64,000 nucleotides of DNA. It comes from Syntrophomonas zehnderi OL-4. GTDB taxonomy: Bacteria; Bacillota; Syntrophomonadia; Syntrophomonadales; Syntrophomonadaceae. The DNA lies in the NCBI RefSeq assembly GCF_000983115.1, contig NZ_CGIH01000038.1, positions 1 through 64,000 on the forward strand, in the 5' to 3' direction. How positions within the stretch are numbered: the first letter of the stretch is position 1; each line of letters opens with the position of its first letter. The notes under the pieces are model-generated. The model was given only the letters and a program-made list of their open reading frames with translations. It did not search any database and was not told where the DNA came from. A program made the translations under genes and the position numbers. Below are positions 50,026 to 59,136 of the stretch, piece after piece.

Positions 50026-51036
50026 ATGACTAAAAAAAAGAGAATATTAACCGGTGATCGCCCCACGGGGAAATTACATCTGGGGCATTATGTTGGCAGC
50101 CTGGCCAATCGGGTCAAACTGCAGGAAAAATACGACAGCTATATCATAATCGCGGATGTCCAGGCTTTGACAACTAATTTTGAAAAACCTGAAAACCTTA
50201 GCCGGGATATGTTTCAGATTGCTGAAGACTATTTAGCAGCTGGAATCGACCCTGAAGTATCCACCATCTTCGTGCAAAGCAAGCTCCCGGAAATCCATGA
50301 ATTAACCATGTATTACTCCATGTTTACTTCCGTTAATGTACTGCGCCACAACCCTACTGTAAAGAGTGAAGCCCAGCAACATGGTTTTAATGATATGACC
50401 TACGGCTTTTTGGGATATCCGGTCAGCCAGGCAGCTGATATCAGCATATTTAAGGCTCATTTGGTACCGGTAGGGGAGGATCAAATTCCCCATATTGAAT
50501 TAGCCCGCAAAATTGTGCGCCGTTTTAATGATCTGTATAAACCGGTACTGATAGAACCTGAGGCTCTAATAGGAGAAGTGCCGCGGCTGTTGGGGTTGGA
50601 TGGAAAAGCTAAGATGAGTAAAAGCCTGAACAACTGTATTTTCTTGGAAGACGAGCCTGCCGACGTTGAAGCCAAAGTCAAAGAAGCAGTAACCGATCCA
50701 GCCAGAATCCGCAAAACTGACCCGGGTCATCCTGATATATGCATGGTCTATAGCTACCACCAGGTGTTTAATCGGAATGAGGTAAAGGAAATCGAACAGG
50801 CCTGTCGTCAAGGGGAAATAGGCTGCGTACAATGCAAGAAAAAACTTTCCGGCCACATTAATAATCTGCTTGAGCCTATGCGTGAACGCCGGATTAAATA
50901 TAAACAAAATCCTGGGCTGGTAAAAGATATCTTAATGGAAGGCACCAGAAAAGCTCAGGGTGTCGCCCAGGAAACCATGCAGGAAGTTCGCGAAGCCGTA
51001 GGTATTGATTATTTTGGGGAAAATAGACGCAGATAA
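50026..51036 (+). CDS. trpS: Tryptophanyl-tRNA synthetase
   Basis: 336 residues, class I aminoacyl-tRNA synthetase that charges tRNA(Trp). It starts ILTGDRPTGKLHLGHYVGSL (HxGH in HLGH) and has SMFTSVNVLRHNPTVKSEA, FLGYPVSQAADISIF, VPVGEDQIPHIELARKI and the KMSKS loop KAKMSKSLNNCIFL. The C-terminal anticodon-binding helices are present. ATG 50026 follows AAGGAGG after the T-box leader. No trpEDCBA genes are nearby. Confidence 0.96.
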   Translation: MTKKKRILTGDRPTGKLHLGHYVGSLANRVKLQEKYDSYIIIADVQALTTNFEKPENLSRDMFQIAEDYLAAGIDPEVSTIFVQSKLPEIHELTMYYSMFTSVNVLRHNPTVKSEAQQHGFNDMTYGFLGYPVSQAADISIFKAHLVPVGEDQIPHIELARKIVRRFNDLYKPVLIEPEALIGEVPRLLGLDGKAKMSKSLNNCIFLEDEPADVEAKVKEAVTDPARIRKTDPGHPDICMVYSYHQVFNRNEVKEIEQACRQGEIGCVQCKKKLSGHINNLLEPMRERRIKYKQNPGLVKDILMEGTRKAQGVAQETMQEVREAVGIDYFGENRRR

Positions 51037-51315
51037 AGCGGCAAACTAATAGCTCCCCGGCACAGCCCGAGAACCGGTCAGGAGGGTTAATTAAAAGCAA
51101 CCACGTAACTAAGCCCAGGATCCTGCCTTTATAGGCCAGGTCCCCTGGGCGGTTCATTATTGACTGACTATATGGAAGGCGCGCTAACCGCCACCGGAAA
51201 TTACGCTTAGTTTGCAAATGGTAAACTTCTATTCCCCGCGCAAGCTAAAGCATCAACCTTCGGATACTACTGGTAAACCATGGCTAATTAATCTGCGTTG
51301 TCCGCGCCTACCGTC

Positions 51316-52149
51316 TTATAGTATCTCCCTGTGCTCGAGTTCGGCCAGGGCAATAACCTGTTTATATAGGATCTGAAAGTTCTCCGGGGTTAGGGATTGC
51401 TTGCCATCAGACAAGGCTTGCTCCGGGGATTGATGTACTTCGACCATAATCCCGTCTGCCCCGGCAGCCACCGCTGCTTTCGCCACCGGACTTACCATCT
51501 TCCATCTGCCGGTAGCATGACTGGGATCAACCAGGACAGGCAGATGCGAAAGCTGTTTAATTAGAGGAATGGCCCCGATATCCACCGTATTCCTGGTCCA
51601 GGGCTCGAACGTTCTAATACCGCGCTCGCAGAAAATTACTTTATTGTTACCGCCGTTTAATATATACTCTGCAGCCAGGAGCCATTCTTCAATAGTGGCC
51701 GACAAGCCTCGTTTTAACAGCACCGGTTTGTCCAACCGGCCCAGTTCCTCCAGGAGCGTATAGTTTTGCATGTTACGGCTTCCCACCTGCAAAATATCGA
51801 CTGTTTCATAAAGCAGATCGATGTCACGCACGTCCATAATTTCCGTAATCACCGGCATACCAGTTAATTCTCGGGCTTCAGCCATAATTTTCAGCCCCTG
51901 GCTTCCTAATCCCTTAAAAGAATAAGGCGATGTACGCGGTTTAAATAGGCCCCCGCGCAAAACATTCGCCCCCATGGATTTTAACAGCCCGGCCATTTCC
52001 AAAAAAGTATCCCGGCTCTCAACCGCACAGGGGCCGGCTATAATAGTTAAATAACCCGCACCTATGCAAAGCGGCCCGCCTGGAGTCGGTATTTTTATGA
52101 TGGTATCCTGGGAACAATATTGTCGCGAGACAAGTTTATAGGCTTGCAT
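51316..52149 (-). CDS. aroF: 3-deoxy-7-phosphoheptulonate synthase (DAHP synthase, KDOPS-like)
   Basis: 277 residues from ATG 52149 (GGGGGATTTTT upstream; the ORF to 52206 is unlikely). It condenses phosphoenolpyruvate and erythrose 4-phosphate, the first shikimate step. Visible are YLTIIAGPCAVESRDTFLE, ANVLRGGLFKPRTSPYSF, MPVITEIMDV, LQVGSRNMQNYTLLEELG, LLKRGLSATIEEWLLAAEYI and LPVLVDPSHATGR, the type I beta (KDO8PS-like) pattern. No fused chorismate mutase; a separate AroH gene is at 53635. Confidence 0.93.
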   Translation of the reverse strand: MQAYKLVSRQYCSQDTIIKIPTPGGPLCIGAGYLTIIAGPCAVESRDTFLEMAGLLKSMGANVLRGGLFKPRTSPYSFKGLGSQGLKIMAEARELTGMPVITEIMDVRDIDLLYETVDILQVGSRNMQNYTLLEELGRLDKPVLLKRGLSATIEEWLLAAEYILNGGNNKVIFCERGIRTFEPWTRNTVDIGAIPLIKQLSHLPVLVDPSHATGRWKMVSPVAKAAVAAGADGIMVEVHQSPEQALSDGKQSLTPENFQILYKQVIALAELEHREIL

Positions 52150-52450
52150 AAAAATCCCCCAGCCATTATCAAAACCTTGACCGATATTTATAATTAAGTA
52201 TATCATGAGCCAAACTGGAAATTACTATTGATTTTTTTGATCTTTTTTGACCACCAGGCCCACCCCTTAAAAATAGTATATAAGGGGCCCCACAATACTT
52301 ATGGAGTGCCCGGCATCAGATGCGGTATGGAATGGAATCAGCGCTGTTATTCAGCCCAATTTCCCGCTGAGTGCAAGGTTACTGTTAGGATTGGCGCTTT
52401 ATCCGTCTATTAAGAGCCAAGCCACGGCTTAAGATGAAAGGGATGAAATA

Positions 52451-53263
52451 ATGAATAAAGTTGTTAAAGCCGCTATCTGCCAGATGCAAGTAGTCGCCGA
52501 GAAGGCGGCAAATTTAGCCAAGGCCGGACAGATGATTCATGCGGCGTCCAAGCAAGCGCAGCTAGTCATTTTACCGGAGATATTCAATGCTCCTTATCAG
52601 ACTGATCGCCTGGCCCAAAATGCAGAACCTATACCTGGCCCCACCACTGAATTTCTGGCCGCCCAGGCACGTGAAAACCAGGTTTTGCTGATCGGCGGCT
52701 CTATTGCTGAAATAAATGCCGATGGAATAATCTATAATACGTGCTGTGTTTTTGATGAAACCGGCAAGCTTATCGGCCGACACCGCAAACTACATCTCTT
52801 CGATATTAATATCCCCTCCAAAATTGTTTTTAAAGAGTCGGACGTTTTTTCCGCCGGTGATCGACTGGATATAATTAGCCATAACGGCATAAATTTCGCG
52901 GTATTAATCTGCTATGATATCAGATTCCCGGAACTGGCTCGCAAAGCTGCCCTGGCCGGAGCCCAAATGCTGGTGGTTCCGGCTGCCTTTAATATGACCA
53001 CAGGTTCGGCTCACTGGGAGTTATTGATGCGCACCCGGGCGATTGACAATCAGCTTTTCGTAATAGCCGCCTCCCCGGCCCGCAATCCGCAATCCAGCTA
53101 CCAAGTCTGGGGTCATTCCATAGCAGTAGACCCCTGGGGCAGGATAATAAGCCAGGGAACTACGGAAGAAGACATAATCTATGCGGACCTGGACTTGTCC
53201 CTGCTTGACAAAGTCCGCCGCGAATTGCCGGTTTTAAAAAACCGCCGGCCGGAACTTTATTAA
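52451..53263 (+). CDS. Carbon-nitrogen hydrolase (Nit2/omega-amidase-like)
   Basis: 270 residues, nitrilase superfamily with the Glu-Lys-Cys triad: Glu in LVILPEIFNAPYQTD, Lys in IGRHRKLHLFDI and Cys in VLICYDIRFPELARKAA. VVPAAFNMTTGSAHWELL and SIAVDPWGRIISQG are also typical of omega-amidases, which hydrolyse alpha-ketoglutaramate, or of deaminated-glutathione amidases. It may detoxify transamination by-products. ATG 52451 is preceded by GAAAGGGATG, which is weak. Confidence 0.85.
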   Translation: MNKVVKAAICQMQVVAEKAANLAKAGQMIHAASKQAQLVILPEIFNAPYQTDRLAQNAEPIPGPTTEFLAAQARENQVLLIGGSIAEINADGIIYNTCCVFDETGKLIGRHRKLHLFDINIPSKIVFKESDVFSAGDRLDIISHNGINFAVLICYDIRFPELARKAALAGAQMLVVPAAFNMTTGSAHWELLMRTRAIDNQLFVIAASPARNPQSSYQVWGHSIAVDPWGRIISQGTTEEDIIYADLDLSLLDKVRRELPVLKNRRPELY

Positions 53264-53634
53264 AGGGGATTTAAATGGACACAGCCAACCTAGACCATTC
53301 GGGCACAGATTTTGTTCCTTTAAAAAGTATTGGCATGGTTTTGCGAATGATCCGGTAAGGCAATCATGCCGCCGTAGTTTAGAAAGATTTGACGCTGCGA
53401 ATACAGATGGTTTATGACTGACGCAGATTTTTTTATTGCTGTTGTGACAAGGGAGTAATTCGATGAGTAATTCAACCGGGAACACAATCCCCGGTTAAAG
53501 GCGAACTTTATTCCCCTTTACCTTCGGCATGGCCTTTATCAGATTCCTTGCCAATCTTACAATTAATTTAAAAAAGATAATCTGTGTGCATCCCTGCCCG
53601 GAGGGTCAGTGTTATCTGTGTCCATTAAACCCCG
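53264..53634. other. Intergenic region between nitrilase and aroH genes
   Basis: 371 bp, converging genes on both sides. I see no terminator with a strong stem, no RNA structure and no supported gene. Confidence 0.5.
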
Positions 53635-54009
53635 TTAGTTCTGATTACGTTTGACTAAATCGGGACGCAGTTGCATGGCTTCCCGTAGGTAAACATGGCG
53701 AATCTCATCCTGTCTCTTATCAGTATTTATCGTAATCAATACCCGGATACAAAGCGGGATTGAACCCTCTACCTCTATTTCCTGGAAACACAACAGCGGC
53801 ACCAATTCCCAGCCCATTTGGCGGGCTACCTCGGCTGGAAAGGCAGAACGGATATCGCTGGTAACCGTAAATAAAATACTGGAAATATCCTCAGGTTCGA
53901 AGTTATTTTCCCGCCATAATGATTCCAAAAGTTCGCGCGTAGCGGCTACAACCTCAGCGGGTTTATCTTCGATTATGGTTGTCGCCCCGCGTATTCCTCT
54001 AGTCCACAT
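53635..54009 (-). CDS. aroH: Chorismate mutase, AroH type
   Basis: 124 residues, trimeric beta-alpha fold that turns chorismate into prephenate. The active-site pattern is present: RGIRGATTIIEDKPAEVV at the N-terminus (Arg), CFQEIEVEGSIPLCIRVLI (Glu and Arg), and VYLREAMQLRPDL (Tyr, Arg). It is of the monofunctional B. subtilis AroH class, with no ACT or dehydratase domain. Its neighbours are hutP-like (34 bp upstream) and the DAHP synthase gene further off, all in the aromatic block. Confidence 0.93.
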   Translation of the reverse strand: MWTRGIRGATTIIEDKPAEVVAATRELLESLWRENNFEPEDISSILFTVTSDIRSAFPAEVARQMGWELVPLLCFQEIEVEGSIPLCIRVLITINTDKRQDEIRHVYLREAMQLRPDLVKRNQN

Positions 54010-54043
54010 TCTATCCTACCGTCCTTCATTAATGATTATTAAG

Positions 54044-54472
54044 TCAGGCAACCGCCCGGTGACCAAGTCCAATAGCTACCTCATCCAGGTGCAAAAGGCC
54101 AATACCAAAAAATATGGATACACTGATATGGTCGCCATGACGGGCAATGCCTATCTTGCCTCCTACATTAAGCCCTAGGGCCTTAGGCATAATCTGGGCC
54201 AGGGCTTCCCGGGCCGCGCCGGCTACCGCTCCTTCATCAGCATGAACATCGTTAATGACCCCTTCGCGTTTGGCGGCCACAACCGCCCGTTCCACGATTT
54301 TAGCCGCAGAAGTTATAAACTCTCCCCCATAATCAACCGCAACTGCTTTAACGTTATACTCCTCCAAGAATTGTTTTTTTAAAACTGCTTCTTCCTGTCT
54401 GGACATGGACAAGGCCATTTTTATTGCAGCTGTGGCAACGATTTTACTCCCTATATCCACCGTTAATCCCAC
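54044..54472 (-). CDS. HutP-family RNA-binding protein
   Basis: 142 residues from GTG 54472. Conserved blocks: GSKIVATAAIKMALSMSRQE, KAVAVDYGGEFITSAAKIVE, ADEGAVAGAAREALAQIM, GGKIGIARHGDHISVSIFF and GIGLLHLDEVAIGLGHRAV, with paired histidines near the C-terminus. HutP of B. subtilis is a hexameric antiterminator that needs L-histidine and Mg2+. Here there are no hut genes; it lies between a membrane protein and chorismate mutase genes, so its target is unknown. The family call is from wording, not a search. Confidence 0.72.
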   Translation of the reverse strand: MGLTVDIGSKIVATAAIKMALSMSRQEEAVLKKQFLEEYNVKAVAVDYGGEFITSAAKIVERAVVAAKREGVINDVHADEGAVAGAAREALAQIMPKALGLNVGGKIGIARHGDHISVSIFFGIGLLHLDEVAIGLGHRAVA

Positions 54473-54489
54473 CCTAGATCTATTTTATA

Positions 54490-54969
54490 TTATTTTACTA
54501 TAATCTTGCCTATCATTACTATACTCTGATTGGCCGTAAAAACATCTCCCTGAGCCGGGAAAGCTAAATTAGCCGATGAGGATACAATCGTAAAATCAAT
54601 GGGATAGTTACATCTGCGGGCATCTATTTCCACACTATCTCCGGCCTTCAGGCGCATTTTTATTGGTGTCCGGGAAAATGTGTAACGGGTTTTACCATTA
54701 ACCAGGATTTCAACCTCGTTCAAAGCCCCTTCCTGGTCATGAGATATGACCAGCAAAGCCTCCGGCGAACTTACCTGCTCCTTAGATGCAGGCGGGATTT
54801 CAGTTTGGGGAGCTGTTACCGGTGCAGGTAATTGCTGACCCTCGAGCCTTTCGCTCCAGCTCATATAAAACCGTATAGAATCGGAAGTCATAAGACCCTG
54901 CGATATAACTACTAACATCAGGCACATAACTGCTAAACGAATTAAATATCTTTCTATTTTATGAAACAC
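54490..54969 (-). CDS. Single-pass membrane protein of unknown function
   Basis: 159 residues. One N-terminal membrane helix (LIRLAVMCLMLVVISQGLM, about 9-27) puts the rest outside. A Pro-rich linker (QQLPAPVTAPQTEIPPASKE) leads to a beta-rich domain with ALNEVEILVNGKTRYTF and PIKMRLKAGDSVEIDARRC. I recognise no family; it resembles small periplasmic beta domains. It is 17 bp upstream of the hutP-like gene, so likely the first gene of that small operon. ATG 54969 has no strong site. Confidence 0.6.
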   Translation of the reverse strand: MFHKIERYLIRLAVMCLMLVVISQGLMTSDSIRFYMSWSERLEGQQLPAPVTAPQTEIPPASKEQVSSPEALLVISHDQEGALNEVEILVNGKTRYTFSRTPIKMRLKAGDSVEIDARRCNYPIDFTIVSSSANLAFPAQGDVFTANQSIVMIGKIIVK

Positions 54970-55141
54970 TAAAAGACCATCCCCTTAAAGCATATCTTCT
55001 GCTCTATCTTATGCCTAAGTCCGGGTCTTTATCCGTGTATTTGGTTAGATATCGCCAAAATGATTAACCTGCCTATTTTTGTAAAAAAAGGCGCAATTAG
55101 ACGTTGTCATAAAATTGTATGTAGTTTGTTAGATAAGTGTC

Positions 55142-55154
55142 GCAACGTTGTTGC
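55142..55154. promoter_or_regulatory. Possible activator-binding dyad upstream of the sigma-54 promoter
   Basis: GCAAC, 3 bp, GTTGC, centred about 125 bp before the -24 element, a normal distance for bacterial enhancer-binding proteins. The flanks GTTAGAT and ATCTAAC form a longer outer dyad. Confidence 0.4.
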
Positions 55155-55272
55155 AGGGGATTTTAAAAATCTAACAGTTTGGTTACATCTTACGAAAACC
55201 TCATAACTGCTTGTTTGATCTTTAGGGTTAATTAAACCCGTTTCTAATAGGATTTAAATCATAAATGATTAT

Positions 55273-55290
55273 TTGGCACGTAATTTGCAT
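55273..55290 (+). promoter_or_regulatory. Sigma-54 (RpoN) promoter
   Basis: TTGGCACGTAATTTGCAT carries the -24 GG (55275-55276) and -12 GC (55287-55288) with the standard 10-bp gap and matches the consensus closely. The start of transcription would be near 55300, 74 bp before the 69-residue gene. Expression would depend on an RpoN activator. Confidence 0.72.
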
Positions 55291-55373
55291 CATATTGTTA
55301 TTAAAATTAAAACCTTGGGGATACAGTTCTTCGAGTTTATGCAATAAACACAAAGTGAAAGGAGATAGATAAT

Positions 55374-55583
55374 ATGCTTAAAGGAAATCAGGTAATTGTG
55401 CGTTGGATTTTTGGGATTTGCTGCTTTCCGGTAGTATTTGTAGCTGCCATCTTCCTGCTCTGTTATAGCCCCTTGTACTATCTGTTCTCGTTACTGGGAC
55501 AGGACAAAACCAAACGCGGAAAAGCAGAGCTAAACAAAACCAGGATGGACGGACGGCCAAGATTAGAAGTCAAACACGCTTAA
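55374..55583 (+). CDS. Small membrane protein (69 residues) under sigma-54 control
   Basis: MLKGNQVIVRWIFGICC opens a hydrophobic stretch (about 8-40: IFGICCFPVVFVAAIFLLCY, SPLYYLFSLLG) followed by a positive tail ending RLEVKHA. Probably one or two membrane passes with a cytoplasmic charged end. ATG 55374 has AAAGGAG and a close fit in spacing. No family recognised. It lies directly before the kdp operon on the opposite strand, with a bidirectional terminator in between. Confidence 0.65.
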   Translation: MLKGNQVIVRWIFGICCFPVVFVAAIFLLCYSPLYYLFSLLGQDKTKRGKAELNKTRMDGRPRLEVKHA

Positions 55584-55613
55584 GCTTATTTGCAGTATTT
55601 TAAATACCACCCC

Positions 55614-55656
55614 AAAAAATACCGTATGATTCTTTTTTGAATAATACGGTATTTTT
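55614..55656. terminator. Bidirectional terminator between the small membrane gene and kdpE
   Basis: AAAATACCGTAT (55616-55627) pairs with ATACGGTATTTT (55644-55655) with T-rich flanks on both strands. Confidence 0.85.
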
Positions 55657-55747
55657 CTTTGAGCCGCATCTGTTTTCTTACTTCATTCACTTGTCAAGAA
55701 AATGCGCTTCTATTAAAAATCTGTTTCTAACAAAAACGAAAAAATGC

Positions 55748-56431
55748 TCAAATAAATCGATAACCTACCGCCGGTTCGGTAATAATATGCTGCGGACGGC
55801 TGGCGTCTTTTTCGATTTTATGGCGTAATTGTCCAATATATACCCGTAGATAATGAGTTTCCTTCTCGTAGCCCGGGCCCCAGACTGCCCACAGAATCTG
55901 TCCATGGGTTAATACCTTACCGGGATGGCTAACCAAGAGTTTTAGCAATTCATATTCAGTAGGGGTAAGACGTATTTCCTGTCCCTCCAGTTGCACCTGC
56001 CGATGAGCCAAATCAATTTCCAAATCCCCAAAATTAAGCACCGGTTCCACATCTGGGGAGGCTGCGTGGCGTAAGGCGGTACGCATTCGGGCCAGCAGTT
56101 CGCCCATACTGAAAGGTTTGGTCACATAATCATCGGCTCCGGCATCTAGGGCAGCTATTTTATCAGCTTCTCCTTCGCGAACCGAAAGAATTATTATCGG
56201 CACCTTAGACCATTGACGCAGGTTTTTTACTACCTCGATACCTTCCATATCGGGCAAACTCATATCTAAAATCACCAGATCCGGTCGAAATACGGTTGCC
56301 AAACCTAATCCCTCCTGACCGCTCACGGCCAGAGCAGTATTATAATCATGAGCATTAAAGGCTACCTGCAGTAAACGCCGCATTTGCTCCTCATCATCAA
56401 TTATAAGCACTCTAGATCCTGCGTTAGTCAT
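55748..56431 (-). CDS. kdpE: KdpE response regulator
   Basis: 227 residues. Receiver domain with DDEEQMRRLLQVAF, the phospho-Asp in LVILDMSLPDMEGIEVV and the Lys in DYVTKPFSMGELLARM (about 1-125), then an OmpR/PhoB-type winged helix (LTPTEYELLKLLVSHPGKVL, VYIGQLRHKIEKD). It activates kdpFABC when KdpD signals low potassium. Its start is 17 bp downstream of kdpD. Contains a complete effector domain. Confidence 0.95.
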   Translation of the reverse strand: MTNAGSRVLIIDDEEQMRRLLQVAFNAHDYNTALAVSGQEGLGLATVFRPDLVILDMSLPDMEGIEVVKNLRQWSKVPIIILSVREGEADKIAALDAGADDYVTKPFSMGELLARMRTALRHAASPDVEPVLNFGDLEIDLAHRQVQLEGQEIRLTPTEYELLKLLVSHPGKVLTHGQILWAVWGPGYEKETHYLRVYIGQLRHKIEKDASRPQHIITEPAVGYRFI

Positions 56432-56448
56432 AATTTATCCCTGTCTTT

Positions 56449-59130
56449 CTAGGCAGTAAGTACCGATTTTACTTCTCCCGGCGGAATTCTAAAACTGATC
56501 ACGGTACCCCCGCCGGGGTTATCTGTTGCTTCGATTTCTCCCCCGTGCGCCTCAATAATACTCTTGCAGATGGCTAAACCCAACCCGGTGCCGCTTATAT
56601 TAGCGGTGCTTTGCAAACGAAAAAAACTATTAAAAATGGTTTCCCGATTTTCCGGAGCTATGCCCGGCCCCCGGTCAGCCACGGCTACTTCTATTTTTTC
56701 CGCCTGACGATGGGCCGTTATACTAATATTGAGGCTGTTTCCGGAATATTTGACGGCATTGTCCAGCAGATTAACTATAACCTGTTCAATCAAGACAAAA
56801 TCAACTTCGACTAAAGGCAACCCGGGTTCAATATAAATAGAAAAAGACGGGGTATCCAGATGTTCTACCCTGCTAACGGCTACCCCGATTATGTCCTGGA
56901 TATCACAAAACTGTTTATTAAGTTGCAAAAACCCGCTGTTTAATCGGGCCATATCCAAAAGGTTGGTCACCAAATGATGCATCCGCAAAGCACCCTGCTG
57001 AATATTTTCCAGCATAATACGACGTGAAGCGGCATCATATAATTGTTCTTCTTCTAAAAGTCCGCTGACCGAACCTATAATAGAGGTCAGGGGGGTTCTT
57101 AGGTCATGTGATATAGAGTTAAAAAGAGCCGTCCGCAATCGCTCGGAATCAGCAGCTATCTGAACTTCACGAGCCCGTTCAGCCAATTGTATACGGTTTA
57201 CTGCTACTGCAGCCAGGTTAGCCAGGGCTTCAATAAAGAGGGTCTTTTCTCTTAAAAGGTTTTTTTCGCTCCCGGTGGGGCGAATACCTAAAACTCCAAC
57301 CGGCCCCGCTTCAGTAGCCAGTGGAAAATAGACCAGCTCCGCCCCTGACAGGGTATCCGTACCCTGACCGGCCTTCTGAAGGTGCTGAAATGCCCACGCT
57401 GCCACGGCCATTTCATTGTCCGTCAAACTTTTCTGGGGACAAGATTCGCTGTCGGCTTTTAATTCCAGGCTGCCATTGCTGCCCGGCAGCAAAATAACCG
57501 CCGCACCTTTACTGACTGCTTCCACTTTTTTAATAACAGCCGGCAGTACCTCATCTATTCCATAGACTGCTCCTATTTCCCTGCTTAAACCATATAAAGC
57601 GCTTACCATGCTTTCCCGCTGGTGAGCATCGTCGATTTGCCGCTTTAAGCGGGCTGCCATGGTACCGGTTACCCAGGCTACCACAAAAAATATGGCGAAA
57701 CTTAGGATATATCTGATATCGGCTACGGTCAAGCTTTGCTGGGGCGGAATGAAAAAAAAGTCCAAACATAGGGCGGAAGCAAAAGCCCCCAGCAAGGCTG
57801 CCGTACGTTTCCAGCGTACTGCGCTGTATAAGATCGGCAGCAGGTAAATCATAGCCACGTTAACCAAACCCAACTGATTATGTAGGGGATAGAGCAGTAA
57901 TGTAATCAAAAAAACTACCCCCAGCATTTTGGCATAAGGCAAGATGTTGCGGCGTTTTTTTTCCGAAAGCCAGCCCGGGCTATCCATTTTGGGAGCCGAA
58001 TGGCCCGGTATGACATGGACCCCGAAGCCCTCACTGGAACGAATCACCTGGTCAACCACCGAACCTCTTAATATGTCCAGCAGGCGAGGACGCAGGGGCT
58101 TGCCAATAACCACTTGCGTAACATTGCGGGATCTAGCTATTTGCAGTAATTCCGCGGCAATATCAGTACCACTGGTACTGATAATTTCGGCTCCCAATTC
58201 TTCCGCCAGGCGCAGATTAGCCAAAAGTCGATCGCGGGATAAGCGACTGCGGGAAACAATACCCGGTGTTTCCACATATACTACCAGCCATTCTGCCTTC
58301 AAACGCAGTGCCATTCGGTGCGCGGCCCGAATCAGCTGGGTTGCAAAAGGGCTGGAGCTGATACAGACCATTACCCGCTCACCTGCCGGCCAGGGTCCTT
58401 CGATGGCATGGGCTTTCATATAAGTTTGCATCTCATTATCTACATGCAGGGCGGTATAGCGCAGGGACATTTCTCTTAAGGCATTAATGTTGCCCGGCCG
58501 GAAAAATTTCGTGATGGCCTCGGCGGCTTTATCAGCAACATAGACCTTGCCTTCCTTAAGCCTTTGCAGGAGTTCTTCCGTGGGTATGTCAATGAGCTGT
58601 ATTTCGGCATGTTTGAGTATGGTATCGGGCACGGTTTCCTTGACCAGTATCCCGGTAATCCGGGCTACTATATCATTGGCACTTTCCAGGTGCTGGATGT
58701 TGACCGCTGTATAAACATCGATGCCCGCAGCCAGCAATTCCTCAACATCCTGATAGCGTTTGGAATGGCGTGATCCTTCAATATTAGTATGAGCCAGCTC
58801 ATCGACCAGAGCAATCTCCGGCTTCCTATCCAAAAGTCCATCCAGATCCATTTCCGGGAATTGTCGACCGCGATACTCCAGTAAACGCGGTGGCAAAACC
58901 TCCAGGTCACCTACCAGAGCTTCGGTTTCCCTGCGTCCATGGGTCTCAATCCAGCCTGCAACCACATCAACCCCTTCGGCCCTGCGCTCTCGCGCCGCTT
59001 CCAGCATGGCATAGGTCTTGCCTACTCCCGCCGCCGCCCCCAGGAAGACAGTTAAGCGGCCGCGTCCCTTTTTTTTCATGGTATCCAGCAAGGCATCCGG
59101 ATCAGCCCGTCTTTCTTTATGCATTCCCAT
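56449..59130 (-). CDS. kdpD: KdpD sensor histidine kinase
   Basis: 893 residues. The KdpD domain (about 20-230) includes the Walker-A-like GAAAGVGKTYAMLEAA (31-46). A universal-stress-like domain (RVMVCISSSPFATQLIRAAH, GKPLRPRLLDILRGSV) follows, then four membrane helices of a DUF4118 type (MLGVVFLITLLLYPLHNQLG, LLGAFASALCLDFFFIP), a GAF-like region, and the kinase core with SISHDLRTPLTSIIGS (phospho-His), NLLDNAVKYSG and DRGPGIAPENRE. It senses potassium limitation or ionic stress and phosphorylates KdpE. It is 6 bp downstream of kdpC. Confidence 0.95.
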   Translation of the reverse strand: MGMHKERRADPDALLDTMKKKGRGRLTVFLGAAAGVGKTYAMLEAARERRAEGVDVVAGWIETHGRRETEALVGDLEVLPPRLLEYRGRQFPEMDLDGLLDRKPEIALVDELAHTNIEGSRHSKRYQDVEELLAAGIDVYTAVNIQHLESANDIVARITGILVKETVPDTILKHAEIQLIDIPTEELLQRLKEGKVYVADKAAEAITKFFRPGNINALREMSLRYTALHVDNEMQTYMKAHAIEGPWPAGERVMVCISSSPFATQLIRAAHRMALRLKAEWLVVYVETPGIVSRSRLSRDRLLANLRLAEELGAEIISTSGTDIAAELLQIARSRNVTQVVIGKPLRPRLLDILRGSVVDQVIRSSEGFGVHVIPGHSAPKMDSPGWLSEKKRRNILPYAKMLGVVFLITLLLYPLHNQLGLVNVAMIYLLPILYSAVRWKRTAALLGAFASALCLDFFFIPPQQSLTVADIRYILSFAIFFVVAWVTGTMAARLKRQIDDAHQRESMVSALYGLSREIGAVYGIDEVLPAVIKKVEAVSKGAAVILLPGSNGSLELKADSESCPQKSLTDNEMAVAAWAFQHLQKAGQGTDTLSGAELVYFPLATEAGPVGVLGIRPTGSEKNLLREKTLFIEALANLAAVAVNRIQLAERAREVQIAADSERLRTALFNSISHDLRTPLTSIIGSVSGLLEEEQLYDAASRRIMLENIQQGALRMHHLVTNLLDMARLNSGFLQLNKQFCDIQDIIGVAVSRVEHLDTPSFSIYIEPGLPLVEVDFVLIEQVIVNLLDNAVKYSGNSLNISITAHRQAEKIEVAVADRGPGIAPENRETIFNSFFRLQSTANISGTGLGLAICKSIIEAHGGEIEATDNPGGGTVISFRIPPGEVKSVLTA

Positions 59131-59136
59131 TCCCCT

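Larger units (their letters stand above)
54970..55373. other. Divergent intergenic region with a sigma-54 promoter
   Basis: 404 bp between the minus-strand membrane gene and the plus-strand 69-residue gene. It holds a near-consensus sigma-54 promoter (55273-55290) and an upstream dyad (55142-55154). Confidence 0.6.
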
